Notes: a model not told the origin generated them from the sequence alone. A stretch of 64,000 nt of DNA from Pedobacter puniceum (GCF_009674685.1 NZ_WKJI01000002.1:1-64000), one strand, 5' to 3'; positions 36,031 to 46,050 are shown, numbered from the stretch's first letter. Program-made: numbers and translations.

Positions 36031-37458
36031 TTAATCTCTGTAATTTAAAGCTGGTTTTCGATCTCCTAATAATGGTTTGTATTGATAACTTCCAATAGCT
36101 TTATTAAACTCTATCTTAGCTGTTTCTATATGTTTTGTGTTTTGATATAAATCTATAGCAGTATAAACCAGTGTTTTAATGGCATTTGAAGTCGCTCTAA
36201 TGGCAAAATCTGTACCCCCACAAGCTACAGCCTGCCAACTATGGGCTGAAGTGCCTGGTATCCAAGTTGCCGTATTTACACCAACAGTAGGTACTATATA
36301 ACTAACATCTCCCACATCAGTACTTCCATTGGTACTTTCTTTGGCTAAAGAGAAAGCTTCAATTTTTTCTGGAACAGTCAATTCTCTTTGAAGACTCTTA
36401 GATAATTCCTGAGCAAACTTAAATTCTTCCTTAGTATATGTTAAGCCTCCAACTTTTTCCAAATTTTGATACATCAGCTTAGCCAAACTCACATTAATAA
36501 GTAAATCATGCGTTCCTCCGATGATCTCATACTCTACAGCTGTTTCCGTACCTAAAGCAGCTCCTTTTGCACAAGATACAATTCTTTCAAACAATGCTTT
36601 AACATTTTCTTTATCAGGATGTCTAACATAATAATATACTTCCGCATAATCTGGTACAACATTGGGGGCTTTACCTCCATCAGTAATCACATAATGTATT
36701 CTACTTTCTTGAGGAATATGTTCACGCATCATATTAACCATATAATTCATAGCTTCAACACCATCTAAGGCACTTCTTCCTTTTTGCGGAGAAGCAGAAG
36801 CATGTGAAGAAACTCCTTTAAATCTAAATTTAGCTGAGATATTGGCTAGTGCATCTGTAGTAATGACCCTATTTCTAGATGCCGGATGCCAATGAAAAGC
36901 AATATCAACATCTTTAAAATAACCATCTCTTACTAAATACACTTTCCCACTTCCTCCTTCTTCTGCTGGGCAACCATAAATTTTTATAGTTCCTTTTAAT
37001 TTCCCCTGCTCAATTAATTTCTTAATCTCTAAACCAGCAGCAACACTTCCAACACCAAATAAATGATGTCCACAAGCATGCCCGTTACTTTGACTATCCT
37101 TTACTGATTTATAAGGGCTAACTTCTTGTGAGAAACCGGGTAATGCATCATACTCGGCCAAAATAGCAATTACCGGCTTGCCGGTACCATAGGTAGCTAC
37201 AAATGCTGTAGGTATTTGTAAAACAGTATCTACTTTGAAACCATTGGTCTTTAACCTATTCTTTAATAAGGCGCTACTCCTATATTCTTTATAGCCTAAC
37301 TCTGCGTACTGATAAAGCTGCTGTGCATCTGCTTTATAAGAAATAAAGTTTTTATCAACTTCTAAACTTACTTGATTTTTAAGTTTAATAAGTGCTTTAT
37401 CTTGTCCGAGCGTGAACTTATAAAATAAGCAGAATAAAAGTATAAGGTATAACTTCAT
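36031..37458 (-). CDS. Secreted M20-family amidohydrolase (AbgB-like)
   Basis: The 475-residue protein has a signal peptide (to about TLGQ). It carries M20 metallopeptidase motifs: ILAEYDALPG, GHACGHHLFG with metal-binding His residues, GCPAEEGGSGKV with the catalytic and metal Glu, AFHWHPAS, and SSHASASPQKGRSALDG for the dimerisation/lid domain. Closest by motif are the amidohydrolases of the aminobenzoyl-glutamate utilisation type. It would cleave an amide in a peptide or acylated amino compound in the periplasm. The true substrate is unknown. It faces the beta-helix gene across 205 bp and is convergent with the AraC gene. Confidence 0.88.
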   Translation of the reverse strand: MKLYLILLFCLFYKFTLGQDKALIKLKNQVSLEVDKNFISYKADAQQLYQYAELGYKEYRSSALLKNRLKTNGFKVDTVLQIPTAFVATYGTGKPVIAILAEYDALPGFSQEVSPYKSVKDSQSNGHACGHHLFGVGSVAAGLEIKKLIEQGKLKGTIKIYGCPAEEGGSGKVYLVRDGYFKDVDIAFHWHPASRNRVITTDALANISAKFRFKGVSSHASASPQKGRSALDGVEAMNYMVNMMREHIPQESRIHYVITDGGKAPNVVPDYAEVYYYVRHPDKENVKALFERIVSCAKGAALGTETAVEYEIIGGTHDLLINVSLAKLMYQNLEKVGGLTYTKEEFKFAQELSKSLQRELTVPEKIEAFSLAKESTNGSTDVGDVSYIVPTVGVNTATWIPGTSAHSWQAVACGGTDFAIRATSNAIKTLVYTAIDLYQNTKHIETAKIEFNKAIGSYQYKPLLGDRKPALNYRD

Positions 37459-37663
37459 TGGGATTGTGTTTTAAGTAAAAATAAAAGACAAAGTGCAAAA
37501 ACACTTCAACTATTTTATCAAAATCTTAAACTAGATATTCGATAAAGGAAAAGAAATATGCAGAAAAGTTTAAGAAAATGTCAATTTTGATATATACAAT
37601 CCTATTTAAGAGGTTTAAATTTGATGTATTTAACCTAATTAAATAAAGCTTCTTTATTATTAC

Positions 37664-39697
37664 ATGATGAAAAAATTATTATTTGCAATTGCGTACCTGT
37701 TTATTTGCTTTAACTCTTCTTATGCTAGAAACTTTTATTTCTCAGCATCAGGAAACGATAAAGCCAATGGAAAATCACCTAAAACAGCTTGGAAATCGCT
37801 TAATAAACTCAAAAATTTCAAACTTCAACCCGGCGATACACTCTTTTTTAAGAGAGGAGATATATTTACTGGTACTCTAGATATTCAGCAATCAGGCACA
37901 AGAAATCATCCTATTGTTATTACTGCTTTTGGAAAAGGTGTCAATCCTTTATTTTTAGGTTCCATTACTGTGAAAGACTGGAAAAGCATAGGCAATAATA
38001 AATATGAAGCTTCATTAAATCAAAAGGTCTTTGATATTTATGAGAAAAATTATCGCTTTACTCCTGCTCGATATCCTAATTCGGGATTTTTGAAAGTAGA
38101 AAAGGGATTTGGCAAGGATTCTTTAAGTAGTTTAAGTTTACAAGAACCAGAAGATTACTGGAACGGCGCAACCCTAAGAATACGTACCATTGATTGGGTG
38201 TATGAGACGAGAAGCGTTAAGAAGTTTAAAAATACTTTAATAGAACAAGGTAAACAAGATCGTTATCCTATTGATAGAAGTTTTCTTGACCGGACTATCA
38301 ATGGTAGCATACCTGTTTATAACTTTAGAAAAGGATATGGCTTTTTTTTAGAAGGTTTACCAAACATGGTTGATAGTACCTATGAATGGAGCTGGAGCAA
38401 TAACAAAATTCTGCTTCAAATGCCTAAAGAGAAACAGCCTAAAGCTATAAGAGCGGTTGTTTATGATTATGGGCTTTTTATAGCAGATAATGTAAAATAT
38501 GTTAAAATAAAAGACATCAACTTTCAACAATATGAAAAGGCAGGAATTCGTGGAGGAAGACATTTATCTCATATTCAAATCTTAAATAATCAATTTCAAA
38601 ACATCCATCAAAACGGAATTGAGTTAGACAGTGCTTCTTCTCATTGCAGTATAGAAGGAAATTATATTAAGGATATTTTAGGAAGAGGGATTTCTGCTTT
38701 AGAACCTTATAAATTGGAGATATCAGACAATACTATCAGACGTATTGGTTTGGTAAGGGGGCATGGATTTACTGGCGTTAACGGAGCTACCGGAATTTTA
38801 ATTCATAACAATGAAAGAAAAAAATCCACTGACAGCACCTATGCCAACCACAATTTAGTACGCTATAACAGAATAGATAGCTGTGGCTATAACGGCATCC
38901 GGGTAGATGGGAATAACAATATTTTAGAATACAATGTAATAGATTATTGTAGTTTAACCTTAAATGATGGAGCCAATATATACTGTTATGGATCTGATCC
39001 AAGAGCCACCCACCATTCAATATTTAGAAATAATATTGTAAGGTACAGCGTTGGAGATAGCGAGGCTACACCAAATAATCCTAACCTAGCTTTTGGGATT
39101 TATTTAGATAATAATACTAATCATGTTTTAGTAGAAAATAATACCGTTATTAAAACTGGGGCTGCGGGCATGGTAAATAATGATGCTTCTTTTAAAAATA
39201 GTTTTATAGGGAATAATGTATTTAATTGCCAAGAAGGCTTAGGTTATGCAGAATGGGCCAAACTGGGAAAAATTTATGATTGCGTGAACACCAATAATGT
39301 AATTGCTAGTAACAATGCTTCGCAAAAAGCATTAAGCATAAAAAATTATATAGGTCCAACTTTAAAAATTGGCACACTCGATAATAACACCTACATCAAT
39401 ACAAAATCTACGACACCCATTTATTTTGAAACCAAACAAGTTCCAGAGAATTCTAAACTTCATTTAACTTTTGAGCATTGGCGTAATCTATACAGGCAAG
39501 ATGAAAATAGTACTGTCATTGACGCCTCAACCCTTTGGGCAAAAAATACGCTCTCAGAGATTTTGGTGAATGATAGTAAACAAGATAAGACCTTTAATTT
39601 TCCAAAAGATCAGTACTTTCTCATTAATGGAGAAAAGGTAGATGAACCTATTGTATTAAAACCTTTCACGTCTGTTATTCTTTTGAAAAAACAATAA
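37664..39697 (+). CDS. Secreted right-handed parallel beta-helix protein (polysaccharide lyase/hydrolase-like)
   Basis: The 677-residue protein has a signal peptide followed by NFYFSASGNDKANGKSPKTA and LQPGDTLFFKRGDIF, the characteristic opening of Bacteroidota parallel beta-helix proteins that act on pectin-like or other acidic polysaccharides. Repeated NN and GI turns (NNQFQNIHQNGIELDS, YNRIDSCGYNGIRVDGNNN) cover about residues 270-530. No T9SS sorting domain is present. Catalytic residues of a specific PL or GH family cannot be assigned by eye. A strong terminator follows 28 bp after the stop. Confidence 0.82.
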   Translation: MMKKLLFAIAYLFICFNSSYARNFYFSASGNDKANGKSPKTAWKSLNKLKNFKLQPGDTLFFKRGDIFTGTLDIQQSGTRNHPIVITAFGKGVNPLFLGSITVKDWKSIGNNKYEASLNQKVFDIYEKNYRFTPARYPNSGFLKVEKGFGKDSLSSLSLQEPEDYWNGATLRIRTIDWVYETRSVKKFKNTLIEQGKQDRYPIDRSFLDRTINGSIPVYNFRKGYGFFLEGLPNMVDSTYEWSWSNNKILLQMPKEKQPKAIRAVVYDYGLFIADNVKYVKIKDINFQQYEKAGIRGGRHLSHIQILNNQFQNIHQNGIELDSASSHCSIEGNYIKDILGRGISALEPYKLEISDNTIRRIGLVRGHGFTGVNGATGILIHNNERKKSTDSTYANHNLVRYNRIDSCGYNGIRVDGNNNILEYNVIDYCSLTLNDGANIYCYGSDPRATHHSIFRNNIVRYSVGDSEATPNNPNLAFGIYLDNNTNHVLVENNTVIKTGAAGMVNNDASFKNSFIGNNVFNCQEGLGYAEWAKLGKIYDCVNTNNVIASNNASQKALSIKNYIGPTLKIGTLDNNTYINTKSTTPIYFETKQVPENSKLHLTFEHWRNLYRQDENSTVIDASTLWAKNTLSEILVNDSKQDKTFNFPKDQYFLINGEKVDEPIVLKPFTSVILLKKQ

Positions 39698-39724
39698 TTT
39701 ATTGATAGAGAAAGCAATTACAAT

Positions 39725-39763
39725 AAAAAAGCTAATTAGACTTTCGTCCAATTAGCTTTTTTT
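39725..39763 (+). terminator. Intrinsic terminator after beta-helix gene
   Basis: AAAAAAGCTAATT is complementary to AATTAGCTTTTTT, with an extra GAC/GTC pair below a small loop and a run of T after the stem. It is symmetrical enough to work for both strands. Confidence 0.88.
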
Positions 39764-39867
39764 ATCCCCCTTTCAATTTATATCTTTTTACTCTTCTTGT
39801 AAGCTAAAAGATTCTTTAAAAAGGAACCCACAATGGGCTAAAATTGGATAATTATCTTTTTAAAATT

Positions 39868-39954
39868 CTAATTAAATCTCACTTCTTTATCAAGTTTAAC
39901 ATCATCACTGGCTGAGCCAATTAATATATTGTACTTTCCAGGTTCTAGCGCCCT
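39868..39954 (-). pseudogene. C-terminal remnant of a GH3 glycosidase
   Basis: On the minus strand these 29 codons read RALEPGKYNILIGSASDDV followed by KLDKEVRFN and a stop. They align with the very end of the intact GH3 gene at 43878-46037 (VLEKGTYGIAIASSSDDIRL followed by KKNVEL), including the ASSSDD/GSASDD core of the fibronectin-like domain. No start or upstream domain is preserved; the frame upstream gives only a hydrophobic nonsense stretch. The 353-bp gap between 39697 and 40051 otherwise contains only the terminator. Confidence 0.6.
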
Positions 39955-40050
39955 ATGATATAGTATGATTAACAAAATCACATCCTCTAATGGTAATTCT
40001 TACAATTGTTAACTATCGATTTAGCCTATTTTAAGAATGAGATTTCAAAG

Positions 40051-41637
40051 CTATTTATGGCTAATTAGAATTTGTTTTTTAATCACTTCTTTACCAGCTA
40101 AAACATGTAAGAAATAAATGCCATTAGGAATAGATTTAGTGTTGATGGTGATTTTGCCATTAAACATATTACCAGAGCTTAAAATTTCACCTTTGTCATT
40201 TAGTAATTTTACAAGGAAATTTTCTGACTCTAACTTATTTTTGTTTTTGAATTTTTCATAAATCTTCTGGCTCTCTGCTGTTAAAACAACATCCTCATTA
40301 TTTTTATGGGTACTTACAACAAGTTCCTCATCTGCTGGATTTGGGGATATGGCAAAATAATTACTGTTGGTGTTAAACTGATGCTCAACAGTTACATCTC
40401 CACAAGCGGTATGAGCAATTGCCGTTATTGTATGGTTACCATAGTAAGTATATTGAAAATAATTATAATAGGCAGAACCAAAAGGAACATCTAAAGTAGC
40501 TCCAAAACAGTTAGTAGAAGGATCCATTAATATTCCATCTAAATACCATTCACAGGATGTTGCCCCAGGATATGTTAAAGCATTTACATTAAAAGAATAG
40601 CCATAGCCTTGGCTATATGTAACATACATATTTGCATCCCAAGGGGGTAAGCCAGCCATTAAATGTTTGGTTAGGGTTTTATTCCCACAAGAAGTAGTAA
40701 TATTAGCTTGTATAGTAACCCATCCATCTGATGTATTATTAAGGTCTGCATAGTTATTATCATAGCTGCTAATGCTGGCAGTACCATTAGGATAATTTCC
40801 ATAACTATAAACATAACCAGATGTTACACTCCATGTTGTTGTTGCCCCTACCGGAAGATTAGCTATGGTATATCTAGAATTCTCACATAATGCGGACGGA
40901 CCTTCTATTACAAGGGGTGTGATGCTTTTAGTAGTAGTTATTGTTTGCCCACAAGTAGTTGTTATAGTTGCTGTAAGTACGCCCGTACCATTATATAAAG
41001 AAGTAGTTGATACTGGATTAGCAGTATTTGAACCCGTAATTCCAATACTGCCTGTTGCAGACCAAGTTACAGTAAAACCACTTGGGAGATTTTGAATACT
41101 ATAGGTTTCGTTAGGGCAAGATTGGATAGGGCCGATGATATCATTCTTCTTATAATAAGTTAAGGTACTATTAGGTAAATACGAAGCTGGTACATCAGTA
41201 ATTGCGTGTCTATAAAGACCCCAAGATCCCCATTTTGAATCGGCTAAATTTGAGTTTCCTATTGATACTGCAGAATGATCACCTTGATAAGAAATACGTA
41301 ATTCCCCTTCTCCGTTATTTATTGTTTGAATATAACTATTGTCATTCCAAAACGCATCATCTCCTGGACTATTTAACCAAAATGAATTTCCACCAGTTCG
41401 CTTTACCCAAGCATAATTATGACAATTATAAGAAGAAGTTGGTTCAGCTAGTTTAGAAACATTTGGAAATTGGCTTAGTTGCATTGTATTAATTGAATTA
41501 ATTTGAGATTGTGTCAAAGGAGCAGTTAAAACTATATTTCCCGATATGTCTGTACAAAAGGGCGTTTTTTGGCTAAATACCGTGGATACGTTTATTATCA
41601 ATAGATAAAAAATTATAATTTTTTTTAAAATTTCCAT
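40051..41637 (-). CDS. Secreted T9SS type-A protein with Cys/His papain-like N-terminal domain and PKD-like repeats
   Basis: From the preferred start at 41637 (MEILKKIIIFYLL, a signal peptide) the protein has about 528 residues; the upstream ATG at 41661 overlaps the preceding gene. The first ~150 residues hold SSYNCHNYAWVKRTGG, then QGDHSAVS and SKWGSWGLYRHAITDVP. This Cys...His pattern suggests a papain/NlpC-like fold that is common in Bacteroidota proteins, but function is unproven. Two or three PKD-like modules follow (CPNETYSIQNLPSGFTVTWS; NSRYTIANLPVGATTTWS). A type-A sorting domain (FAISPNPADEELVVS, ending GKEVIKKQILISHK) completes it. The small lipoprotein gene at 41652 lies immediately upstream, so both may be cotranscribed. 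Confidence 0.75.
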   Translation of the reverse strand: MEILKKIIIFYLLIINVSTVFSQKTPFCTDISGNIVLTAPLTQSQINSINTMQLSQFPNVSKLAEPTSSYNCHNYAWVKRTGGNSFWLNSPGDDAFWNDNSYIQTINNGEGELRISYQGDHSAVSIGNSNLADSKWGSWGLYRHAITDVPASYLPNSTLTYYKKNDIIGPIQSCPNETYSIQNLPSGFTVTWSATGSIGITGSNTANPVSTTSLYNGTGVLTATITTTCGQTITTTKSITPLVIEGPSALCENSRYTIANLPVGATTTWSVTSGYVYSYGNYPNGTASISSYDNNYADLNNTSDGWVTIQANITTSCGNKTLTKHLMAGLPPWDANMYVTYSQGYGYSFNVNALTYPGATSCEWYLDGILMDPSTNCFGATLDVPFGSAYYNYFQYTYYGNHTITAIAHTACGDVTVEHQFNTNSNYFAISPNPADEELVVSTHKNNEDVVLTAESQKIYEKFKNKNKLESENFLVKLLNDKGEILSSGNMFNGKITINTKSIPNGIYFLHVLAGKEVIKKQILISHK

Positions 41638-41651
41638 AAATAATTCTTGGA

Positions 41652-42017
41652 TTATCTCCATATTTTAGATCCGTAAATAATTTTAATTTCTTTTCGATTT
41701 CTCATAAAATCACTATATTCTATAGAGTCATCTAGGTTTAATTTAGTGCCATCACAGTAATACTGATGCTGATTGGTAGAGCTAAATTCTGAACTTTGAA
41801 TCTCAATAATTTGTTGTTCATTGTATTCATATAGAACAATTCCATTCATTTCTGGACCACCAATAAGAGACTTAAACTCCTTATTTAGCCAGCTTAAGTT
41901 ATTGAGAGGATCTTCGACACCACAAATACCTTTATTTTCTGTCGATTTTTCGCATGATTGAAATGGTAAAATGAAAGAAAGGGCTAAAATTATCATGTTA
42001 AGTTTAATAGCTTTCAT
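41652..42017 (-). CDS. Small lipoprotein of unknown function
   Basis: The 121-residue product has a lipoprotein signal (ILALSFILPFQSC, Cys22). The mature part is acidic and polar, with NNLSWLNKEFKSLIGGPEM and IVLYEYNEQQIIEIQSSEF, a pattern seen in small Bacteroidota lipoproteins that are otherwise undescribed. It sits 3 bp after the gene at 42021-42740 and just before the start of the T9SS protein at 41637, suggesting a short operon. Nothing points to a reaction. Confidence 0.7.
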   Translation of the reverse strand: MKAIKLNMIILALSFILPFQSCEKSTENKGICGVEDPLNNLSWLNKEFKSLIGGPEMNGIVLYEYNEQQIIEIQSSEFSSTNQHQYYCDGTKLNLDDSIEYSDFMRNRKEIKIIYGSKIWR

Positions 42018-42020
42018 ACT

Positions 42021-42740
42021 TTATTTGCTTTTATTTAAATATTGATCAATATCCTGAACTATTTCATCTATAAGTGATAAATCCAAGATTGCCATTTGTT
42101 CTACAAATCTTTTTTTAGAAGGACTTGTTATAGTTATATCATTTCCTAAAGAAATCATGTATTTAGAGCCTATATAAGAAGTAGTCATCTTACCATAAAA
42201 ACCAAAATATTCCTGATATTTAGATTTTTCATTATATTTTATTATAACATTATTCAACGCTTCTTTTCTTTGTAATGGGGTTAGTTTTTGAATTATTTCA
42301 TCTTGGCATAAAAGCAACTCTAAAGCACAAAAATCAAAAGTGTATTTACCTTTATCAGAATAAGATTGGATTTTGTTTAGGTTTTCATTTTTATAATATT
42401 CTAAAAGTACTTTACCAGCATCTTCACGTTTTAAAAATTCTTTTAATCCATTGAAACTAGAAACAATATTTTTTAGTCCCTCTATAGGATTATTGGATGC
42501 TGTATAATTATTCAATAGAGGGTAGTCTAGGCATATTATTAGTAAATCTAATGTTGTTAGTTTTAATAATAGAGTTTCAGGAATCTGGCAAGCATTTATT
42601 TTTTCATTTGTGTTTGCTAAATTTTTCCATTCTACACTTCCAGGTTTTATTGGATAATCATAAATTTTATTTTGAGCATTTAGGTTTTGCATAGTTATTA
42701 AGATCGTTAATAACAGTAGAGATAATACTTGTTTTTTCAT
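42021..42740 (-). CDS. Secreted protein of unknown function
   Basis: The start at 42740 (MKKQVLSLLLLTILITMQNLNAQ) gives a clean signal peptide. The longer frame back to 42806 would overlap the PD40 gene and is rejected. The mature part of about 217 residues is largely helical, with ACQIPETLLLKLTTLDLLI and LLCQDEIIQKLTPLQRKEAL. I do not recognise the family. It lies 10 bp downstream of the PD40 lipoprotein and 3 bp upstream of the small lipoprotein, so the four genes from 43689 to 40051 look like one operon of secreted products. Confidence 0.65.
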   Translation of the reverse strand: MKKQVLSLLLLTILITMQNLNAQNKIYDYPIKPGSVEWKNLANTNEKINACQIPETLLLKLTTLDLLIICLDYPLLNNYTASNNPIEGLKNIVSSFNGLKEFLKREDAGKVLLEYYKNENLNKIQSYSDKGKYTFDFCALELLLCQDEIIQKLTPLQRKEALNNVIIKYNEKSKYQEYFGFYGKMTTSYIGSKYMISLGNDITITSPSKKRFVEQMAILDLSLIDEIVQDIDQYLNKSK

Positions 42741-42750
42741 ATTATATAAT

Positions 42751-43689
42751 TTAAGGGTTAAAATTTTCTGCAAAACTAAGTTGTTGCTTGTTGCTGCCAT
42801 CGGCATTCATGAGCCATAAACGGCCATTAACAGCTCTGGAATCTGTGAAGACTATTTTACTTCCATCAGGGCTCCAATCACTGGTATAGCCACCTGTTTG
42901 GGTTAATTGTTTCTGGCTTGTTCCATCCATGTTCATCACCCATAATTGGGGTACGCCGTTTACAGATTGAGAGGTATAACTTATTTTATTATTTATTGAA
43001 GAGTATCGGGGATAATTATCTCTTGCAGAATTATTTGTTAATCTTTTGGAATTACTTCCATCAGCCTCCATTGAAAAAATTTCGGAGTAATAATTCCCTA
43101 CTATATATCTTATATGATAAATTTTATTGTCTAGGGACCAGTAAGGCATTCGGATTTCTCCTTGGAGAGGTTCATAAGCTATGCGGATTTTAATATTAGT
43201 ATTTGATGATGCTTTCCAAATAAACTTCAAACCTGTTGAACTTTCATAATCAGAATCATAAGCAATCCATTCTCCATCCGGACTCCAAGCCGGAAAAAAA
43301 TTACGGCCTTCATTTGTTATTCTGGTGAGGCTATCGCCATTCAGCTTTTTCTTCCATATTTGTACACCTTGCGAGAAAGCTATCCACTGCCCATCCGGTG
43401 ACCAGCTTGGTGTTTCTGCGCCTACTCCCGAGTGCCATAAACGGTTTTCTTTGCCGTCTGGCGTAATAAGCCAGATGCCATTCTTTGCTGTTTCTATATC
43501 TATATGGTAATAAGCAATGTATTTTCCATCTGGGCTCCAGGCTGGCTGGTAATCTACCAGACCGAAATCAAAGTTTTCACAAAAGCCTGGACAGGGCTCC
43601 TGCCCTTTGTTATCTTTTGCATTCTTTTTACAACTGGTAGTTAAAAAGACTATGGTTATCAGTAAGATTAATGGGGTTATATTTTTCAT
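42751..43689 (-). CDS. PD40/TolB-like beta-propeller lipoprotein
   Basis: The 312-residue protein has a lipobox (FLTTSC, Cys20) and six PD40 blades, four of them classical: PAWSPDGKYIAYY, PSWSPDGQWIAFS, PAWSPDGEWIAYD and SDWSPDGSKIVF. It resembles the propeller domain of TolB but lacks the N-terminal TolB domain. Such lipoproteins are thought to be protein- or glycan-binding platforms at the membrane. It is the first gene of a small operon running to 40051, and 188 bp without features separates it from the GH3 gene. Confidence 0.85.
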   Translation of the reverse strand: MKNITPLILLITIVFLTTSCKKNAKDNKGQEPCPGFCENFDFGLVDYQPAWSPDGKYIAYYHIDIETAKNGIWLITPDGKENRLWHSGVGAETPSWSPDGQWIAFSQGVQIWKKKLNGDSLTRITNEGRNFFPAWSPDGEWIAYDSDYESSTGLKFIWKASSNTNIKIRIAYEPLQGEIRMPYWSLDNKIYHIRYIVGNYYSEIFSMEADGSNSKRLTNNSARDNYPRYSSINNKISYTSQSVNGVPQLWVMNMDGTSQKQLTQTGGYTSDWSPDGSKIVFTDSRAVNGRLWLMNADGSNKQQLSFAENFNP

Positions 43690-43877
43690 AAATCATGATT
43701 TAACAACATCTTGGACTTAGCTCAACCCACTTTGTGCTTTTTCCCACCTTTTTAATTCATCTTGGTCTACACTCTTTTTAATATCGGCTAAACCAAGCTA
43801 ACTTAATTCTATGTATTGTACTTCGGCAAGTTTAAGCGTGAAGCTCAGTATAGCTAATTTTCCTTTTTGCTTAAAGA

Positions 43878-46037
43878 CTACAACTCCACATTTTTTTTTA
43901 ACCTAATATCATCAGAAGAGCTTGCTATGGCAATGCCATAAGTTCCTTTTTCTAAAACCCATTTTGCTTGTAGGTCATCGTAATATTTAAAATCATCTAC
44001 ACTGCAAACTAATTTTATTGTTTTGGTTTCTCCCGCTTCTAACCATACTTTCTCAAACCCCTTTAACTCTTTTTCTGGCCGTGGAATTAGAGCCTTAGAA
44101 GGCATTACATATAGCTGTGCAACTTCGTAACCTGCTGTTTTTCCAGTATTTCTGATATTAAAAGTAACCTTTACTGTACTATCTGCTTGCATGGATAGCT
44201 GTAAATTACTGTAATCAAATTTTGTATAAGATAAGCCGTGTCCAAAAGCAAATTGTGGCTTTACTTTATAGGTATCAAAATATCTATAGCCTACAAAAAT
44301 GTCTTCACTATAGTAGGTAACTCCTTTTGTACCGGGATAAGCTCCGAGCTTATGTGCTGGAGAGTCTTCTAATTTTACAGGGAAACTTACTGGAAGTTTT
44401 CCAGACGGATTGGTTTTACCAAAAATGATGTTGGCTAAAGCTGTACCACCTTCCATACCCGGGTACCAGGCTTGTACAACAACGGCGGCATCATTAATCC
44501 AAGCAGACATATCTACTGGGCCACCTCCCATCATGATATTGATGGTATTAGGTTTTACTTTTAAAAGCGCTTTAATCAGTTCATCTTGTCCAGATGGTAA
44601 TTTCATATCGGGTTTATCTTCTCCCTCCGTATCGTAAGCTTTTTCTTCCCATTTGGTATAATCATAACCATGGTGCCAGCCTCCTATAAAAATTACTTGG
44701 TCAGCACTTGCGGCTAACTTAACCGCTTCGTTAATTAACTGAGGATTAGCTATAGCACCTCTTTTAATCTCATAACCATCAGCATAAACTATTTTTGCTT
44801 TACCAGCAAAATATTTCTCAATACCTTGTAAAGGAGTAATCTCATATTTTGCTTTAACATGAGAGCTACCTCCACCAAAAGCATGCGGACGTTTGGCATT
44901 GAGACCAATAACTGCAATAGTTTTAATTTTCTTCGCATTTAAAGGCAAAATATTTTTCTCATTTTTTAAAAGCACAATAGACTCTTCTGCGATTGCTAAA
45001 GCTTTTTTAAAGTGTGCTGTACTTGCAAATTCTCCAGGTGTACGTTGGGCGCCACCAATCATCTTGGTTTTATACATCACTCGTAGAATACGTCTTACTT
45101 TCTCATCAATAATAGAAAGTGGAACTTTTTTCTCTTTTACCAATTGAATCACCGTATCTGCTAAGAAAAAATTATTGTATCCCAATCCTTTTCTTGTGCT
45201 AAGCTCAGAACCAAATTCTATATCACAACCATTGTACAGTGCTTCCATAGTATTATGAATAGCACCCCAATCACTTATCAATACCCCTTTAAAGCCCCAT
45301 TGTCCTTTTAAAATTTGGTTAATAAGGTAATGATTTTGTGCAGCCCATTGTCCTCTAAACTTATTGTAAGATCCCATTACTGTATTCACATCACCTTCCA
45401 CTACAGCAGCTTTAAAAGCAGGTAAATAAATCTCATTTAAAGCTCTATCACTCATGTTTACATCTATCGTGTTTCTATCTTTTTCTTGATTATTAGCAAT
45501 ATAATGTTTTACACTTGCTGATATTCCTTGATCTTGTACTCCCTTAATATATCCAACAGCCATTCTAGCATTTAAATAAGGGTCTTCACTTAAATATTCG
45601 AAATTTCTACCATTTAAAGGCGTTCTGATGATATTTACACCAGGGCCTAAAATCACATCTTTGCCTCTTGCCTTTGCTTCATTAGCTAGAACTTTACCAA
45701 ATTCGTATCCTAACTTAGTATTCCATGTAGCAGCCAAGCCAATACCGGTTGGTAAATAGGTTCCTGCATCATCTACTTTATCATTGGTATAGTCCCAATC
45801 TCTGCCATGCTCAACCCTTACTCCGTGTGGACCATCTGATGTTACTAACTCTGGAATACCCAAACGCGGAACTCCTCCAGACGTAAAGGAAGAATTAGCA
45901 TGAATCATCCCTACTTTTTCTTCAAGTGTCATTAAGGAAATCAAACTGTCTATCTTCTTCTCTATATTCTTTTCTTGCGCTGATGTTATTTTACTTGTAA
46001 ATAGGCATATTAATAAGCACTTATATATACTTTTCAT
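43878..46037 (-). CDS. GH3 family beta-glucosidase, secreted
   Basis: The 719-residue protein has a signal peptide (to about SAQ) and the complete three-domain GH3 layout. The N-terminal TIM-barrel (about 30-320) has the nucleophile Asp in GVLISDWGAIHNTME. The alpha/beta sandwich (about 350-560) includes IGLNAKRPHAFGGGSSHV and VVVQAWYPGMEGGTALA. A fibronectin-III-like domain ends it (about 620-719). It hydrolyses beta-linked terminal glucose or a related sugar. It begins 13 bp after the KGSA dehydrogenase gene, so it belongs to the catabolic operon. The remnant at 39868-39954 is the tail of a related gene. Confidence 0.93.
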   Translation of the reverse strand: MKSIYKCLLICLFTSKITSAQEKNIEKKIDSLISLMTLEEKVGMIHANSSFTSGGVPRLGIPELVTSDGPHGVRVEHGRDWDYTNDKVDDAGTYLPTGIGLAATWNTKLGYEFGKVLANEAKARGKDVILGPGVNIIRTPLNGRNFEYLSEDPYLNARMAVGYIKGVQDQGISASVKHYIANNQEKDRNTIDVNMSDRALNEIYLPAFKAAVVEGDVNTVMGSYNKFRGQWAAQNHYLINQILKGQWGFKGVLISDWGAIHNTMEALYNGCDIEFGSELSTRKGLGYNNFFLADTVIQLVKEKKVPLSIIDEKVRRILRVMYKTKMIGGAQRTPGEFASTAHFKKALAIAEESIVLLKNEKNILPLNAKKIKTIAVIGLNAKRPHAFGGGSSHVKAKYEITPLQGIEKYFAGKAKIVYADGYEIKRGAIANPQLINEAVKLAASADQVIFIGGWHHGYDYTKWEEKAYDTEGEDKPDMKLPSGQDELIKALLKVKPNTINIMMGGGPVDMSAWINDAAVVVQAWYPGMEGGTALANIIFGKTNPSGKLPVSFPVKLEDSPAHKLGAYPGTKGVTYYSEDIFVGYRYFDTYKVKPQFAFGHGLSYTKFDYSNLQLSMQADSTVKVTFNIRNTGKTAGYEVAQLYVMPSKALIPRPEKELKGFEKVWLEAGETKTIKLVCSVDDFKYYDDLQAKWVLEKGTYGIAIASSSDDIRLKKNVEL

Positions 46038-46050
46038 ATTATTTTATTAG

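Noticed and set aside
42741-42806. N-terminal extension of the unknown secreted protein
   Set aside because: It overlaps the end of the PD40 gene and would bury a perfect signal peptide that starts at 42740.
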